A stretch of 40,624 nt of DNA from Ruaniaceae bacterium KH17 (GCA_900199505.1 FZQV01000024.1:1-40624); one strand, 5' to 3'. Counted from the stretch's first letter, positions 25,873 through 35,182 are shown. Translations and numbers: made by a program. The notes: a model not told the origin generated them from the letters alone.

Positions 25873-26868
25873 ATGACGAACCTCGACAAGCACCCGAGCC
25901 TCAATGTGCTGCAACCGGGGCAGCCCTGCACTTCCATAGAGGTCCTCGAGCCGCGCCTCGTCCCGCTCGGAGGGCTGCGCGCGATGACCGTCCACCGCAC
26001 GCTCCCCCAGCGTCAGCGCTCGCTCGTTGGCGCGTGGTGTTTCCTCGACCACTACGGCCCCGACGACGTCTCCACAACGGGCGGCATGCACGTAGCCCGC
26101 CACCCGCACACGGGCCTTGCCACGGTCTCGTGGATCTTCACAGGCCAGATCGATCACCTCGACTCGGGCGGCAACGCTGCGGCTGTGCTCCCCGGCGAGC
26201 TGAACCTGATGATCGCGGGCAGGGGCATCACCCACCAGGAGATCAGCACTCCTGAGACCACCACTCTCCACGGCGTGCAGCTCTGGTACGCGTTACCTGC
26301 CGAGACCCGGTTCAGCGAGAACCACTTCGCGCACTACGTCCCCGAGCCGGTGACTCTCGAGGGGGTAACGGCGCAGGTGTTTATCGGCGAACTGCTCGGC
26401 TCGGCGTCCCCCGTGGACACTCGCACGCCGGGACTTCTCGGAGCCGAGTTACTGCTGAACCCGGGCGCTCACATCCGCCTGCCGATTCGCCCGGACTTCG
26501 AACACGCGGTCCTCGCCGAGAACGCCGAGATCGCCGTCAACTCCGTCGCCACCCCGCATCGCTCGCTGGCCTACGTGCCGCTCGGCGCGGACACCCTCAA
26601 ACTCGCGGCCGGCGAGACCGGAGCCCGCGTGATCCTGCTCGGAGGTGTGCCTCTCGGCGAGCAGATCGTGATGTGGTGGAACTTCGTGGGCCGCAGTCAT
26701 GACGAGATCGTGGAGTTTCGGCGTCGCTATCAGGCCGAGCTGGGGTTCGAGCAGGCCCATCCCGACGACGTCGGAGAACCCACGCTCTTCGGGGAATACC
26801 CGCCGGATCAGCCCGAACCAATCCCGGCGCCGCCGCTACCTAATTCTCGGCTAATCCCACGCAAGTAG
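25873..26868 (+). CDS. Pirin family protein
   Basis: A 331-residue bicupin of the pirin family, cytoplasmic, with one metal site in the N-terminal cupin. The metal ligands are visible as the two His of RHPHTGL and His and Glu of GRGITHQEIS. The opening RAMTVHRTLPQRQRSLVGAW and FLDHYGPDDV blocks are characteristic of actinobacterial pirins. Family members include quercetin dioxygenases and redox-linked regulators; the role here is unknown. The ATG at 25873 (MTNLDKHP) matches the usual start, although AAGGAG lies directly against it; a GTG six codons earlier is an alternative. Confidence 0.9.
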   Translation: MTNLDKHPSLNVLQPGQPCTSIEVLEPRLVPLGGLRAMTVHRTLPQRQRSLVGAWCFLDHYGPDDVSTTGGMHVARHPHTGLATVSWIFTGQIDHLDSGGNAAAVLPGELNLMIAGRGITHQEISTPETTTLHGVQLWYALPAETRFSENHFAHYVPEPVTLEGVTAQVFIGELLGSASPVDTRTPGLLGAELLLNPGAHIRLPIRPDFEHAVLAENAEIAVNSVATPHRSLAYVPLGADTLKLAAGETGARVILLGGVPLGEQIVMWWNFVGRSHDEIVEFRRRYQAELGFEQAHPDDVGEPTLFGEYPPDQPEPIPAPPLPNSRLIPRK

Positions 26869-26902
26869 CCCCGCCGCGCAGGCAAGCCCCTCCGCTTCGT
26901 CG

Positions 26903-27256
26903 CTACCGCAACGGCCGCAACTCAAAGGCGATCGGGACGTCGAACACCCACGTGTCCAGGGATGCAGCGCCCGTGACCTGTGCCGCGCCGAACTCGTCCG
27001 CGACCAGCGCCACGTGCGCTCTTGTCACCTCGGTGAGCCGCACGCGGCGCTCGCCGTCGAGGTCGGCGAGGTACGGCTCGGCGAGGAATGACAGCCCAGT
27101 CTGATCGATGACCTCCTCGGCAGTCTCCCAGTCCATTGGGTCGCCGAGGGGTCTGCCCAGCAGGTCATACGGGCGGAACTGGCCACCGACCATCTCTACG
27201 TAGCCGATTACCTCACCGTCGCTACGCCGCTGGGAGATCCAGTCCTCGGGAATCAC
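26903..27256 (-). CDS. Uncharacterised protein, probably the body of a frameshifted lipoprotein
   Basis: 117 residues with no recognised domain. It contains GEVIGYVEMVGGQFRPYDLL, LSFLAEPYLADLDG and ends with WVFDVPIAFELRPLR; the mix of beta-type and acidic segments suggests a soluble domain. The GTG at 27256 has no proper ribosome-binding site. The frame just upstream (27222–27440, other frame) encodes a lipoprotein signal peptide and linker ending PPIELEG. Removing one base near 27256 would join them as ...PPIELEVIPEDW.... I infer a single secreted protein broken by a +1 change, or a sequencing error. Confidence 0.6.
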   Translation of the reverse strand: MIPEDWISQRRSDGEVIGYVEMVGGQFRPYDLLGRPLGDPMDWETAEEVIDQTGLSFLAEPYLADLDGERRVRLTEVTRAHVALVADEFGAAQVTGAASLDTWVFDVPIAFELRPLR

Positions 27257-27440
27257 CTTCCAACTCTATCGGCGGACCTATCGCATCGGTCTCAGCTTCG
27301 GGGACGCTCGAAGTCACATCCGTCGTCACTTCCGTGCCGCCTTCAATCGGCCCCTCCGGACTCCCACAACCTGCCAGTGGGGCTCCTGCCACAAGCGTGA
27401 CCACAACGACAATCTGCCTGGACCGAGACGCCGTACTCAT
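27222..27440 (-). CDS. Lipoprotein signal peptide and linker, likely 5' part of the adjacent frame
   Basis: 72 residues: a basic start, hydrophobic QIVVVVTLVAGAPLAGC with the lipobox Cys near residue 25, then an acidic Thr/Glu/Pro linker with no domain. This is the usual N-terminal layout of an actinobacterial lipoprotein but has no functional body. It overlaps the downstream frame by 35 bp, and the two together make a sensible protein of about 180 residues. GAGATGG lies about 8 bases before the chosen ATG; another ATG lies four codons upstream. Confidence 0.55.
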   Translation of the reverse strand: MSTASRSRQIVVVVTLVAGAPLAGCGSPEGPIEGGTEVTTDVTSSVPEAETDAIGPPIELEGDSRGLDLPAA

Positions 27441-27533
27441 TCCAAATACCATCTCTAGACCCGCGACTTCACTAGCTCGATGCCACCGTATATGGAGGGT
27501 GGGACACGGTTACGCCTAACCCCGGAAGAAGGA

Positions 27534-30500
27534 TCAGACGCGCCTATCAACCGCCTCTCCCAGTCCGAGGAAGCGATCGAAGAAAGCGGCCAGCCTTGCG
27601 ATCACCCGCTGCTTCTTCTCGGCGTGCCCGCCGCTTGGCGAGAAGCGGGAGACCGGCGGCAGCACCTTCGTGATCGCGGTGCCCGAGGTTCGCATCTCGC
27701 CCGAACGGAAGGCCTCCGACATGTACTCCTCTGCAGCCCCAGCGCGGAGCCCCTCGGACGCGATGATCTCCTGCAACTCCGCCTCACGCCGCAAGGCCAC
27801 GAATGCCTCCCACTCAGCATCGACCGCGCGATCCGTGGAGACCGAGTCGACGAACGCCTCAATCAGGTCCTTCTTGTTCCGCAGCGTCGGGCTCGCATCA
27901 ACCGCACGCGTGATCTCGGCACGGATCTCCTTGTCCTTACCGTCACCATGCGCTGCCCGGTACCGCTCCACCAGCATCAGGATGTAGTCGACGTTGATTT
28001 CCACCTGCTTGATGAGCTCGATCTCGAAGACCACGTCATCGTTGATCGATTCTCGATCAGCGTCCGAATCCCGCCGGAACTCGGCATACAAGTTCAGGTA
28101 CACGCTGCGGTAGTCCTGCACCTGCAGCGGCGTGAGCAACTCGCTCCTCGCGAAGTCATCAAACGAGGTCAGGATGTTCTCCAGCCGCAGCAGCGCGCCG
28201 AACAACGCGATGAACTCCTTCTGCGCGCTCTCCCCCACGATCGGCTCGCCAAGCGGGAACGTCGCCAGCAACTCCGAAACCTTCGAGGCATACTCGCCGT
28301 AGTACTCGCCGTACGGCTTCAGCAGCACCACGCCACGCGCATCCTTGTTCCCGAACAGCTCCAGCGCCGAGTTCGTGGGCTCCTCAAGATCTCGGAACGC
28401 CACGATGTTCCCGTAAGTCTTCACCGAGTTGAGGATGCGGTTCGTCCGCGAGTACGCTTGAATCAGTCCGTGCGCCCGCAGATTCTTGTCCACAAACAGC
28501 GTGTTCAGCGTGGTCGCGTCGAACCCCGTGAGGAACATGTTCACCACGATCACAAGGTCGATCTCGCGGTTCTTCATCCGCTGCGAGAGGTCCTTGTAGT
28601 AGTTCTCGAACTTGTCCGACGTCGTGTCGTAGCTCGTCCCGAACATTTCGTTGTAGTCGGTGATCGCGTCGTCAAGGAACTCGCGCGCGGGCCCGCTCAG
28701 TGCGCCGAGATCAAACGACTCGTCATCAAGAGTCCCGTCATCACTCTCGTCGTTGACCCCGTACGAATAGATCAGCCCAATCTTGAGGCGGCGATCCGGC
28801 GGCAGCGACTCCTGCTGAAACTTGAACACGTTGTAGTACGTGCGCGCGGCATCAATCGATGCCGTCGCGAAGAGCGCGTTGAACCCGCGTACCCGCTTCC
28901 GCTGCAGCACCGCCTCCTGCCGCTGCCGAGCGCGCACAGACTCCGCCACGTTCGTGACCACCGAGTGCTCGTAACCGGAGGCCCGCTTCGTCTTCTGATC
29001 GAAGTGCTCGAGGATGTACCCCACGACGTCCCGCACCCGCTCGGGCGCGAGCAGAGCCTCCTCGGACGCAATCGCCGGCACCTTCTTGTCCACCACGTTC
29101 CCCACCTTGATGGTGTTCACGTAGTCGATCCGGAACGGCAGCACATTCTTGTCCGTGATCGCATCCACGATCGTGTAGGTGTGGAGCTTCTCCCCGAACG
29201 CCTGCTCCGTGGTCTTGAGCTTCGGGTTCCCACCACTCCCCGCGTTCACCGCGAAGATCGGCGTCCCGGTAAACCCGAACAGGTTGTAGCGCTTGAACGA
29301 GCGCGTGATGTCCATGTGCATGTCGCCGAACTGCGAGCGGTGACACTCGTCGAAGATGATCACCACATGCTGCCCGTACACCGGGTGCTTCTTGTTGGCC
29401 TTCGTGAAGGTCGAGAGCTTCTGGATGGTGGTGATGATGATCTTCGCGTTGGGATCTTCAAGCTGCTTCTTCAGCACCGCCGTGGAGGTGTTCGAGTTCG
29501 CCGATCCCTTCTCGAATCGGTCGTACTCGCGCATCGTCTGGTAGTCCAGGTCTTTACGGTCGACGACGAACAACACCTTGTCCACGCTCGGCACCTTGGT
29601 TGCCAGCTGGGCCGCCTTGAAGGAGGTCAAGGTCTTGCCCGAGCCGGTCGTGTGCCACACATAGCCGCCCGCGCCGACGGTTCCCAGCTTCCGGTAGTTC
29701 GTGGCCACCTGAATCTTCTGAAGGATCCGCTCGGTCGCGACGATCTGGTATGGGCGCATCACGAGGAGGAGACCATCGGCCGTCAGCACGCAGTATCGCG
29801 TGAGGATGTTGAGCAGCGTGTGCTTGGCGAAGAAGGTCTTCGCGAACGAAGCGAGGTCCTGGATTGGCCGGTTCGTCGCGTCTGCCCACCAGGAGGTGAA
29901 CTCGAAGCTGTTGGAGGTTTTGCGGCTCTTCGACTGCTTCTTCCCCTCCTTCAAGTGCTGATCGCGCGTGGTGTTCGAGTAGTACTTCGTGAGCGTGCCG
30001 TTCGAGATCACGAAGAGTTGTACATACTCAAACAGACCGGAGCCGGACCAGAAGCTGTCCCGCTGGTAGCGGTTGATCTGGTTGAAGGCTTCGCGGATGT
30101 CGACCCCTCGGCGCTTCAGTTCGACATGCACCATTGGTAGGCCGTTCACGAGGATCGTGACGTCGTAGCGATTAGCGTAGTTCGCCCCGCCGTTGCCCTT
30201 GCCAATCTCGTACTGGTTGATGACCTGGAGCCGGTTGTTGTGGATGTTGGTCTTGTCCAGGAGTGTGATGTTCTTCGTTGAACTGTCGTCCCGGTTCAGC
30301 AACTGGACGTGATCGGCCTGGATTCGATAGGTCTTCTCGGCGATCCCGTCGTTCTTGCCTGCAATCTTGCTGCCGAAGAAGTCGGCCCATTCAGAGTCCG
30401 AGAACGTGATCCCATTGAGTGCCTCAAGTTGCGTTCTGAGATTCGCGACAAGATGCTCTTCTGACGTGATCGGCAGGTACTCGTACGCCTGCGATTCGAG

Positions 30501-30641
30501 GAGCGTGATGAACTCGGCTTCGAGCTGAGCTTCGGATTGATACGCGCCGCTCGCGTTCGGCTCTGCCTCGTATTCGGCCACCACCGTCGACTCGGCCGAA
30601 ACCGCGATCGGATCGTACTTCCGCGCCGGAGCCTCGGTCAC
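27534..30641 (-). CDS. hsdR: Type I restriction enzyme R subunit
   Basis: Motor and nuclease subunit of the type I enzyme; it translocates and cuts DNA lacking the host mark. The 1035-residue protein has the HsdR_N nuclease (Asp near 160 in NRYDVTIL, Glu near 174 and Lys near 176 in HVELKRRG) and superfamily 2 helicase domains. These show Walker A TTGSGKT near 332–338 and DECH near 431–434, with FTGTP following. A C-terminal helical region should bind HsdM. It resembles EcoR124-type (IC) subunits in length and motifs. The GTG at 30641 overlaps the GIY-YIG stop by 4 bp and has AGAGGA about 6 bases before it, so it is preferred to an ATG 11 codons upstream. Last gene of the operon. Confidence 0.95.
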   Translation of the reverse strand: MTEAPARKYDPIAVSAESTVVAEYEAEPNASGAYQSEAQLEAEFITLLESQAYEYLPITSEEHLVANLRTQLEALNGITFSDSEWADFFGSKIAGKNDGIAEKTYRIQADHVQLLNRDDSSTKNITLLDKTNIHNNRLQVINQYEIGKGNGGANYANRYDVTILVNGLPMVHVELKRRGVDIREAFNQINRYQRDSFWSGSGLFEYVQLFVISNGTLTKYYSNTTRDQHLKEGKKQSKSRKTSNSFEFTSWWADATNRPIQDLASFAKTFFAKHTLLNILTRYCVLTADGLLLVMRPYQIVATERILQKIQVATNYRKLGTVGAGGYVWHTTGSGKTLTSFKAAQLATKVPSVDKVLFVVDRKDLDYQTMREYDRFEKGSANSNTSTAVLKKQLEDPNAKIIITTIQKLSTFTKANKKHPVYGQHVVIIFDECHRSQFGDMHMDITRSFKRYNLFGFTGTPIFAVNAGSGGNPKLKTTEQAFGEKLHTYTIVDAITDKNVLPFRIDYVNTIKVGNVVDKKVPAIASEEALLAPERVRDVVGYILEHFDQKTKRASGYEHSVVTNVAESVRARQRQEAVLQRKRVRGFNALFATASIDAARTYYNVFKFQQESLPPDRRLKIGLIYSYGVNDESDDGTLDDESFDLGALSGPAREFLDDAITDYNEMFGTSYDTTSDKFENYYKDLSQRMKNREIDLVIVVNMFLTGFDATTLNTLFVDKNLRAHGLIQAYSRTNRILNSVKTYGNIVAFRDLEEPTNSALELFGNKDARGVVLLKPYGEYYGEYASKVSELLATFPLGEPIVGESAQKEFIALFGALLRLENILTSFDDFARSELLTPLQVQDYRSVYLNLYAEFRRDSDADRESINDDVVFEIELIKQVEINVDYILMLVERYRAAHGDGKDKEIRAEITRAVDASPTLRNKKDLIEAFVDSVSTDRAVDAEWEAFVALRREAELQEIIASEGLRAGAAEEYMSEAFRSGEMRTSGTAITKVLPPVSRFSPSGGHAEKKQRVIARLAAFFDRFLGLGEAVDRRV

Positions 30642-31480
30642 CGTCTGTCCTCTTTGGTCTTCTGTTCCAGCCACTGCTGTCGAAATAAGTCGAGGTTGGG
30701 GCCCTTGGCGCTTCCAACTTTCCAGGTAATCCAGCCGTTTGATGATTGCAGACCGAGGGCACTCGCAGCGGCGCTACTCGGTGACTTGTAGGCGACACCC
30801 TTGACTACGATCTCACCGTCGGCCGTCACGCTTCCTCGCGCTTCGACGCGGCCCTGCTTCAGGAACAACGACTCCCCGGCTCTTACGAGACCGCTCGAAA
30901 CCAGATCACTGAATTTCACTGGGAAGGTGACCCGACCCGCACGTGCCTCGCTGCCTGCGCCACCATCCTCCTCCATCTCAGTCTCAGGAACTCGGCGAGT
31001 CGTGTCCAACCCCGCGAGCCGCAGAGCACCGAGAATGCTCTTCACAAAGGAGTCGAGAGAGATCATCATGTGCTTCGGCAGGGTCTCATCGCCGCTGGTC
31101 TGACCTTCAACGACTGTCAGGTGTTGCAAGGCAGCGACTTCGGCCGAGACACGACCCTCAAGGTATCCAATCTCAGCAGTATTGAAGCCGTCAGTCGTGT
31201 CTCGTTTGACTGCGACAGCCCGAGTCCAGGGAAGCTTCTCCTTTGAGTTGTGCTGCATGAGTCGGTTTCGAACCCTGCGAGCCTGACCAACGTAAACACG
31301 ACCAGATCCATCACCAGTCAGGAGAATGTAGACCCCAGCCGTGTCCCAGTCTCCGGTCGGCATAGACGAGAGATGTGCCCGGTCGACATATGCGACTCTG
31401 AGGGCATGCTCAACAAAGTCGGCGATCACCGGCGCTTCAGTGTCAGAGGGAATCTGAACATTTACTGGCGTGGTGCTCAC
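30638..31480 (-). CDS. GIY-YIG nuclease fused to a RAMA/DUF4357-like domain
   Basis: A 280-residue protein encoded inside the type I operon. The GIY-YIG nuclease domain spans about residues 46–125: AGVYILL at 48–54, RVYVGQARRVRNRL at 61–74 with the catalytic Arg, and a Glu in GYLEGRVSAE near 108. The C-terminal part (about 188–255) matches the RAMA/DUF4357 pattern: FSDLVSSGLVRAG, then SVTADGEIVVKGVAYKSPSS and SSNGWITWKV. RAMA means restriction-enzyme and adenine-methylation associated, so a methyl-DNA reading role is inferred. Starts and stops overlap hsdS and hsdR by 4 bp each (GTGA). No such gene belongs to a standard type I system. Confidence 0.85.
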   Translation of the reverse strand: MSTTPVNVQIPSDTEAPVIADFVEHALRVAYVDRAHLSSMPTGDWDTAGVYILLTGDGSGRVYVGQARRVRNRLMQHNSKEKLPWTRAVAVKRDTTDGFNTAEIGYLEGRVSAEVAALQHLTVVEGQTSGDETLPKHMMISLDSFVKSILGALRLAGLDTTRRVPETEMEEDGGAGSEARAGRVTFPVKFSDLVSSGLVRAGESLFLKQGRVEARGSVTADGEIVVKGVAYKSPSSAAASALGLQSSNGWITWKVGSAKGPNLDLFRQQWLEQKTKEDRR

Positions 31481-32694
31481 TTTGCCTCCTTGAACGTGAG
31501 TAGCTTGTCGCGGTAGTACTCGTACTGCTTACGGCGGGCGGCGAGTTCGGCGGGGAGGCCGACCGAGAGGTCATTGGCCAATGCATCAAACTCGTCAAGT
31601 ATGGCAACGATCCGTTCTTGCTTCACTAGGTCAGGCGTCGGTACTTTGACTAGCTTCAGCACGTTCGCGTTGAACTGCGGTTGGCCACCGGTACTCACCA
31701 TCGCATTCACCTGCTCCCAGTAGTGCCCACTCTGCGAAAAATGCCAGTAGAAATCTGGTGACATTCTCGAAGGATCGAGACGGATTCGGATGAGATAGGA
31801 CGCGTAAGTAGCCGGCTCTTCTGACCGAACGAGAAGCGTTTTCCCGTAAGTCGCTCCGGTTCGTGCCATCAGCAAGTCGCCCGCCTGAACGAGATACTCG
31901 TTCGAGGATGACGAAGCAGCAACATACTTCGCACCGTCGGGAAGAAGTGTGCCCCATGGACTGATGTCAGTAATGCGAAGAAAGCGGTAATCACCCGAGT
32001 CTTGCCCTCTGGCGGTAAGGCCGTACCTGAGTTCCGCTATCTCACCAAGCGGAACCCATCGAGCACTCTCAACTTCGCCGGAGCAGAGAAGCTCACATCG
32101 ATAATGGGCATACTGCTGCCGACGGGCCTCCAGCTCCGCCTCCAGCTCCGCCTCCAGCTGTGTGAACTGATCCAAGATTCTCACGATTTCCCGCTGTACC
32201 TCGAGAGGCGGCACGGGAATTCGAACCTTCGCAAGCGAGCCACCCGAAACACGGCGCACTTTGGTTCCCGTGATGAACGGACGCTTCTGCTCTTGGAACC
32301 GTTCCGAGTGGAAGAAATAGGCAACAAACCGAGGATCGAGAGAGTGCCGGAAGATGTAGGCATCGCCACTCACGGCGACCTCTTCATCCCCCAGCCACGC
32401 TGTCGCCTTTGCAACCGCCTCATCATCCTCGCTTGTCGTCGCGATGATGAGGTCACCGGGGTGAGCGCGGCGTAGCTTGGCTGCTTTCTCGGGTGAGGTG
32501 AACGACTTCGTTCTCTCAGTCCAGATTCCGTAGTGCGTGTGGATCTGTCCATAGTGGATCGCAGGGACACCTTCGTCGAACAACTCAGTCTTCTGCAGAC
32601 CGTTGCCTCGGATGAACTCACCGATCTCCCCCAGCGCCGTAAACTCGACTCCGTTCGGGCAGTACTCCGCGATCAGATCGTCGATGCGGCTCAT
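31477..32694 (-). CDS. hsdS: Type I restriction enzyme specificity subunit
   Basis: DNA-recognition subunit, 405 residues. Two target-recognition domains (about 15–165 and 215–350) are each followed by a conserved helix: PPLEVQREIVRILDQF with ARRQQYAHYRCELL, and VKQERIVAILDEF with AARRKQYEYYRDKLL. That duplication defines HsdS, each half binding one half of a split site. Residues about 179–190 are a short repeat of LEAE units encoded by a 12-bp tandem repeat, in the place where EcoR124 carries its TAEL repeats that set spacer length. It overlaps mrr and the GIY-YIG gene by 4 bp each. The recognised sequence cannot be predicted by eye. Confidence 0.95.
   Translation of the reverse strand: MSRIDDLIAEYCPNGVEFTALGEIGEFIRGNGLQKTELFDEGVPAIHYGQIHTHYGIWTERTKSFTSPEKAAKLRRAHPGDLIIATTSEDDEAVAKATAWLGDEEVAVSGDAYIFRHSLDPRFVAYFFHSERFQEQKRPFITGTKVRRVSGGSLAKVRIPVPPLEVQREIVRILDQFTQLEAELEAELEARRQQYAHYRCELLCSGEVESARWVPLGEIAELRYGLTARGQDSGDYRFLRITDISPWGTLLPDGAKYVAASSSSNEYLVQAGDLLMARTGATYGKTLLVRSEEPATYASYLIRIRLDPSRMSPDFYWHFSQSGHYWEQVNAMVSTGGQPQFNANVLKLVKVPTPDLVKQERIVAILDEFDALANDLSVGLPAELAARRKQYEYYRDKLLTFKEAK
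32126..32159 (-). repeat. 12-bp tandem repeat in the hsdS spacer
   Basis: Plus-strand unit GCCTCCAGCTCC at 32126–32137 and 32138–32149 plus a 10-base partial third at 32150–32159, encoding (LEAE)n on the minus strand. Length is a multiple of three, so copy changes keep the frame. Confidence 0.9.
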
Positions 32695-33614
32695 TCGAAG
32701 AAGTCCTCGTCGATTGAGACGGCTTTGTAGGTGTCCTTGACTTGAACGCCGACGCCAAAGCGGATCATCAAATCAGTCAATCGCTTGCCGTCAATGAGAA
32801 TGATCCGCGTCGGGGCGTGATCCACGTATGCCCGAGCACCTTCTGTGAAGTGGCTAGTCGTGATGAACACGCCTGAGTCAGCTTTGCCGATGAGTGCCCC
32901 CACGAAAGCTTGCAGATCAGGGCGGCTAACTGCGTTGCCTGTGGCGTACCGTTTCGCCTGGATGTACACCCGGTTGAGTCCCAAGATGTCCTGGTCGATA
33001 ACCCCGTCAATCCCGCCGTCGTTCGTCAGTTGCGTGACCGTGCCAGCACCGTTTGTGCCGCCATAGCCCATGGCAAGGAGGAGTTCCACGACAGCCCTCT
33101 CAAAAAACGCAGGTTCGTGACTCTGCAGTCGTTCAAGCAGCTCTGCTGCGACTTCATCGTGGATACGCTCAATGCCATCCTGAACTTGCTCTATCGGGGT
33201 CATCGAGGCCAAGGGCTCTGGAACGTCCTTCTCCTCGTTTCGTTTCACACGCGACGTGGACTGGTAGATGCGAATGGGCGAGTCCGGATCCTCACCAAGA
33301 GCCTTGATATCCCGCTCTCGTGCGCCGTCTGGAAAAAGACTCAGAACAAGCCGTCCAGCATCTGTGATTTGGTAGTGCGCTCTCTTCGGCCTACTGAGAG
33401 CGCCGACGTTGGTAAGGAACGAGACCGCCCAGCCGATTCGATTCTGGTACTTGAGCTGAGTGCCGGACGGAAGCGTCTCCGTCCTCTGCTCCCGAGTGAG
33501 CTTGACATCTTCAGCTACTAGAGGCTGAAACTCACGCCAGTGGCGGACTTTGCCATCACTCATCACTCGCAGGGTCGGGATCATGAATCCCTCCCAGTTA
33601 GGCATGCCTGTCAT
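32691..33614 (-). CDS. Mrr-like restriction endonuclease
   Basis: A 307-residue protein with an Mrr N-terminal winged-helix domain (about 8–95: [30 protein letters not shown]) and a C-terminal Mrr catalytic domain (about 165–290). Catalytic residues are visible as Asp near 203 in [11 protein letters not shown] and the QAK at 219–221 in VYIQAKRY, the Mrr variant of PD-(D/E)XK, then [11 protein letters not shown]. Mrr enzymes are known for cutting modified DNA (type IV restriction). Here the gene is locked between hsdM and hsdS with 4-bp overlaps on both sides, so it is co-translated with the modification enzyme. It may restrict foreign modification patterns or serve a regulatory role. Confidence 0.9.
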   Translation of the reverse strand: MTGMPNWEGFMIPTLRVMSDGKVRHWREFQPLVAEDVKLTREQRTETLPSGTQLKYQNRIGWAVSFLTNVGALSRPKRAHYQITDAGRLVLSLFPDGARERDIKALGEDPDSPIRIYQSTSRVKRNEEKDVPEPLASMTPIEQVQDGIERIHDEVAAELLERLQSHEPAFFERAVVELLLAMGYGGTNGAGTVTQLTNDGGIDGVIDQDILGLNRVYIQAKRYATGNAVSRPDLQAFVGALIGKADSGVFITTSHFTEGARAYVDHAPTRIILIDGKRLTDLMIRFGVGVQVKDTYKAVSIDEDFFE

Positions 33615-35182
33615 GAGTTACTTCCTTCCAGGTCCGCGACGATCGCGTCGATCGAGGTCCGCAGTTCGGCCTGGCGGGCAACGATCCGTGCGATCTCGGC
33701 GTTGAGCTCGGTGATGTCGATGACCTCGCGGGTGTCTTCCTTCTCCACGTAAGAGGACACCGCGATGTTGTACTCGTTCTGCCCAATCGTTTCGTTCGGG
33801 ACAAGCGCGGCTATGTGATGGACGTCGGCCCGGTTGGTGAAGGTATCCAGGATGTGCTGCTGGTTCTCCGGCGTCAGCTTGTTCTTGTTGCCCACGCGGG
33901 AGAACTCCGCGGAGGCGTCGATGAAGAGGATCGAGTTATCGCTCTTCGACTTCTTCAGCACGATGATGCACGTGGCGATCGTGGTGCCGAAGAAAAGATC
34001 GGGCGGGAGTTGGATGACGGCGTCCACGTAGTTGTTGTCTACGAGGTACTTGCGGATCTTGCGCTCGGCGCCGCCGCGGTAGAGGACGCCGGGGAACTCG
34101 ACGATCGCGGCCGTGCCGTTGACCGCGAGCCACGAGAGCATGTGCATCGTGAAGGCGAGATCCGCCTTCGACTTTGGCGCCAGCACTCCCGCAGGAGCAA
34201 AGCGCTCATCGTTGATCAGGAGCGGGTTCGCATCCCCCTCCCACTTGATCGAGTACGGCGGGTTGGAGACGATCGCCTCGAATGGCTCGTCGTCCCAGTG
34301 CTGCGGCTCGAGCAAGGTATCCCCGTGGGCGATGCTGAACTTCTCGTAGTTCACGTCATGCAGGAACATGTTGATCCGCGCGAGGTTGTACGTGGTGAGG
34401 TTGATTTCCTGGCCGTAGAAACCGCCCACGTTGTCCTTGCCGAGAACCTTGGCAAACTTCAGGAGAAGGGAACCAGAGCCGACCGCTGGGTCGTAGACCT
34501 TGTTGACGCGACTCTTACCTGCGACCGCGATCTTGGCGAGGACCTCGGAGACCTCCTGGGGCGTGTAGTACTCACCGCCAGACTTACCGGCGTTCGATGC
34601 GTACATACCCATGAGGTACTCGTATGCGTCACCGAAGAGATCGATCGAGTTATCTGCGTACGCGCCACCGCCGAGCGGGAGATCGCCGATCGCGTTCAGG
34701 AGCTTCACGAGTTTCTCGTTGCGCTTGGCGACCGTGTTACCGAGCTTGTTGCTGTTGACGTCCAGGTCATCGAAGAGTCCCTTGACGTCATCCTCGCTGT
34801 CCGTGCCGACCGCCGAACCTTCAATGTTCTTGAAGACGCGCTCGAGAGTCTCGTTCAGATTCGCGTCCTGCGGCGCACGCTCGCGGACGTTCTGGAAGAG
34901 CTCCGAAGGGAGGATGAACAGGCCCTTCTCGGCGACTGTTTCGTCTCGCCCGAACTCTGCCTCGGTGTCCGAGAGGTGGGGGTAATCGAAGTTCGGGTTG
35001 CCGGCCGCGTGTTCTGCCTGGTTGAGGTAGGACGTGAGGTTCTCGGAGATGAAGCGGTAGAACAGCATGCCGAGGACGTAGCTCTTGAAGTCCCAGCCGT
35101 CCACGCTGCCGCGGAGGTCATTAGCGATGCTCCAGATGGTCTTGTGAAGCTCCGCGCGCTGCTGCTCTTTTGAGTTGTTCAC
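33611..35182 (-). CDS. hsdM: Type I restriction enzyme modification (N6-adenine methyltransferase) subunit
   Basis: Methylates adenine in the type I target using S-adenosylmethionine, together with HsdS. The 523-residue protein has the HsdM_N helical bundle (about 8–165) and the methyltransferase domain with SAM motif DPAVGSGS at 231–238 and catalytic NPPY at 307–310. A C-terminal coiled part ends the protein. The GTG at 35182 is preceded by AAGGGGAG at about 10 bases. First gene of the operon hsdM–mrr–hsdS–GIY-YIG/RAMA–hsdR; it overlaps mrr by 4 bp (ATGA). Confidence 0.96.
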   Translation of the reverse strand: MNNSKEQQRAELHKTIWSIANDLRGSVDGWDFKSYVLGMLFYRFISENLTSYLNQAEHAAGNPNFDYPHLSDTEAEFGRDETVAEKGLFILPSELFQNVRERAPQDANLNETLERVFKNIEGSAVGTDSEDDVKGLFDDLDVNSNKLGNTVAKRNEKLVKLLNAIGDLPLGGGAYADNSIDLFGDAYEYLMGMYASNAGKSGGEYYTPQEVSEVLAKIAVAGKSRVNKVYDPAVGSGSLLLKFAKVLGKDNVGGFYGQEINLTTYNLARINMFLHDVNYEKFSIAHGDTLLEPQHWDDEPFEAIVSNPPYSIKWEGDANPLLINDERFAPAGVLAPKSKADLAFTMHMLSWLAVNGTAAIVEFPGVLYRGGAERKIRKYLVDNNYVDAVIQLPPDLFFGTTIATCIIVLKKSKSDNSILFIDASAEFSRVGNKNKLTPENQQHILDTFTNRADVHHIAALVPNETIGQNEYNIAVSSYVEKEDTREVIDITELNAEIARIVARQAELRTSIDAIVADLEGSNS

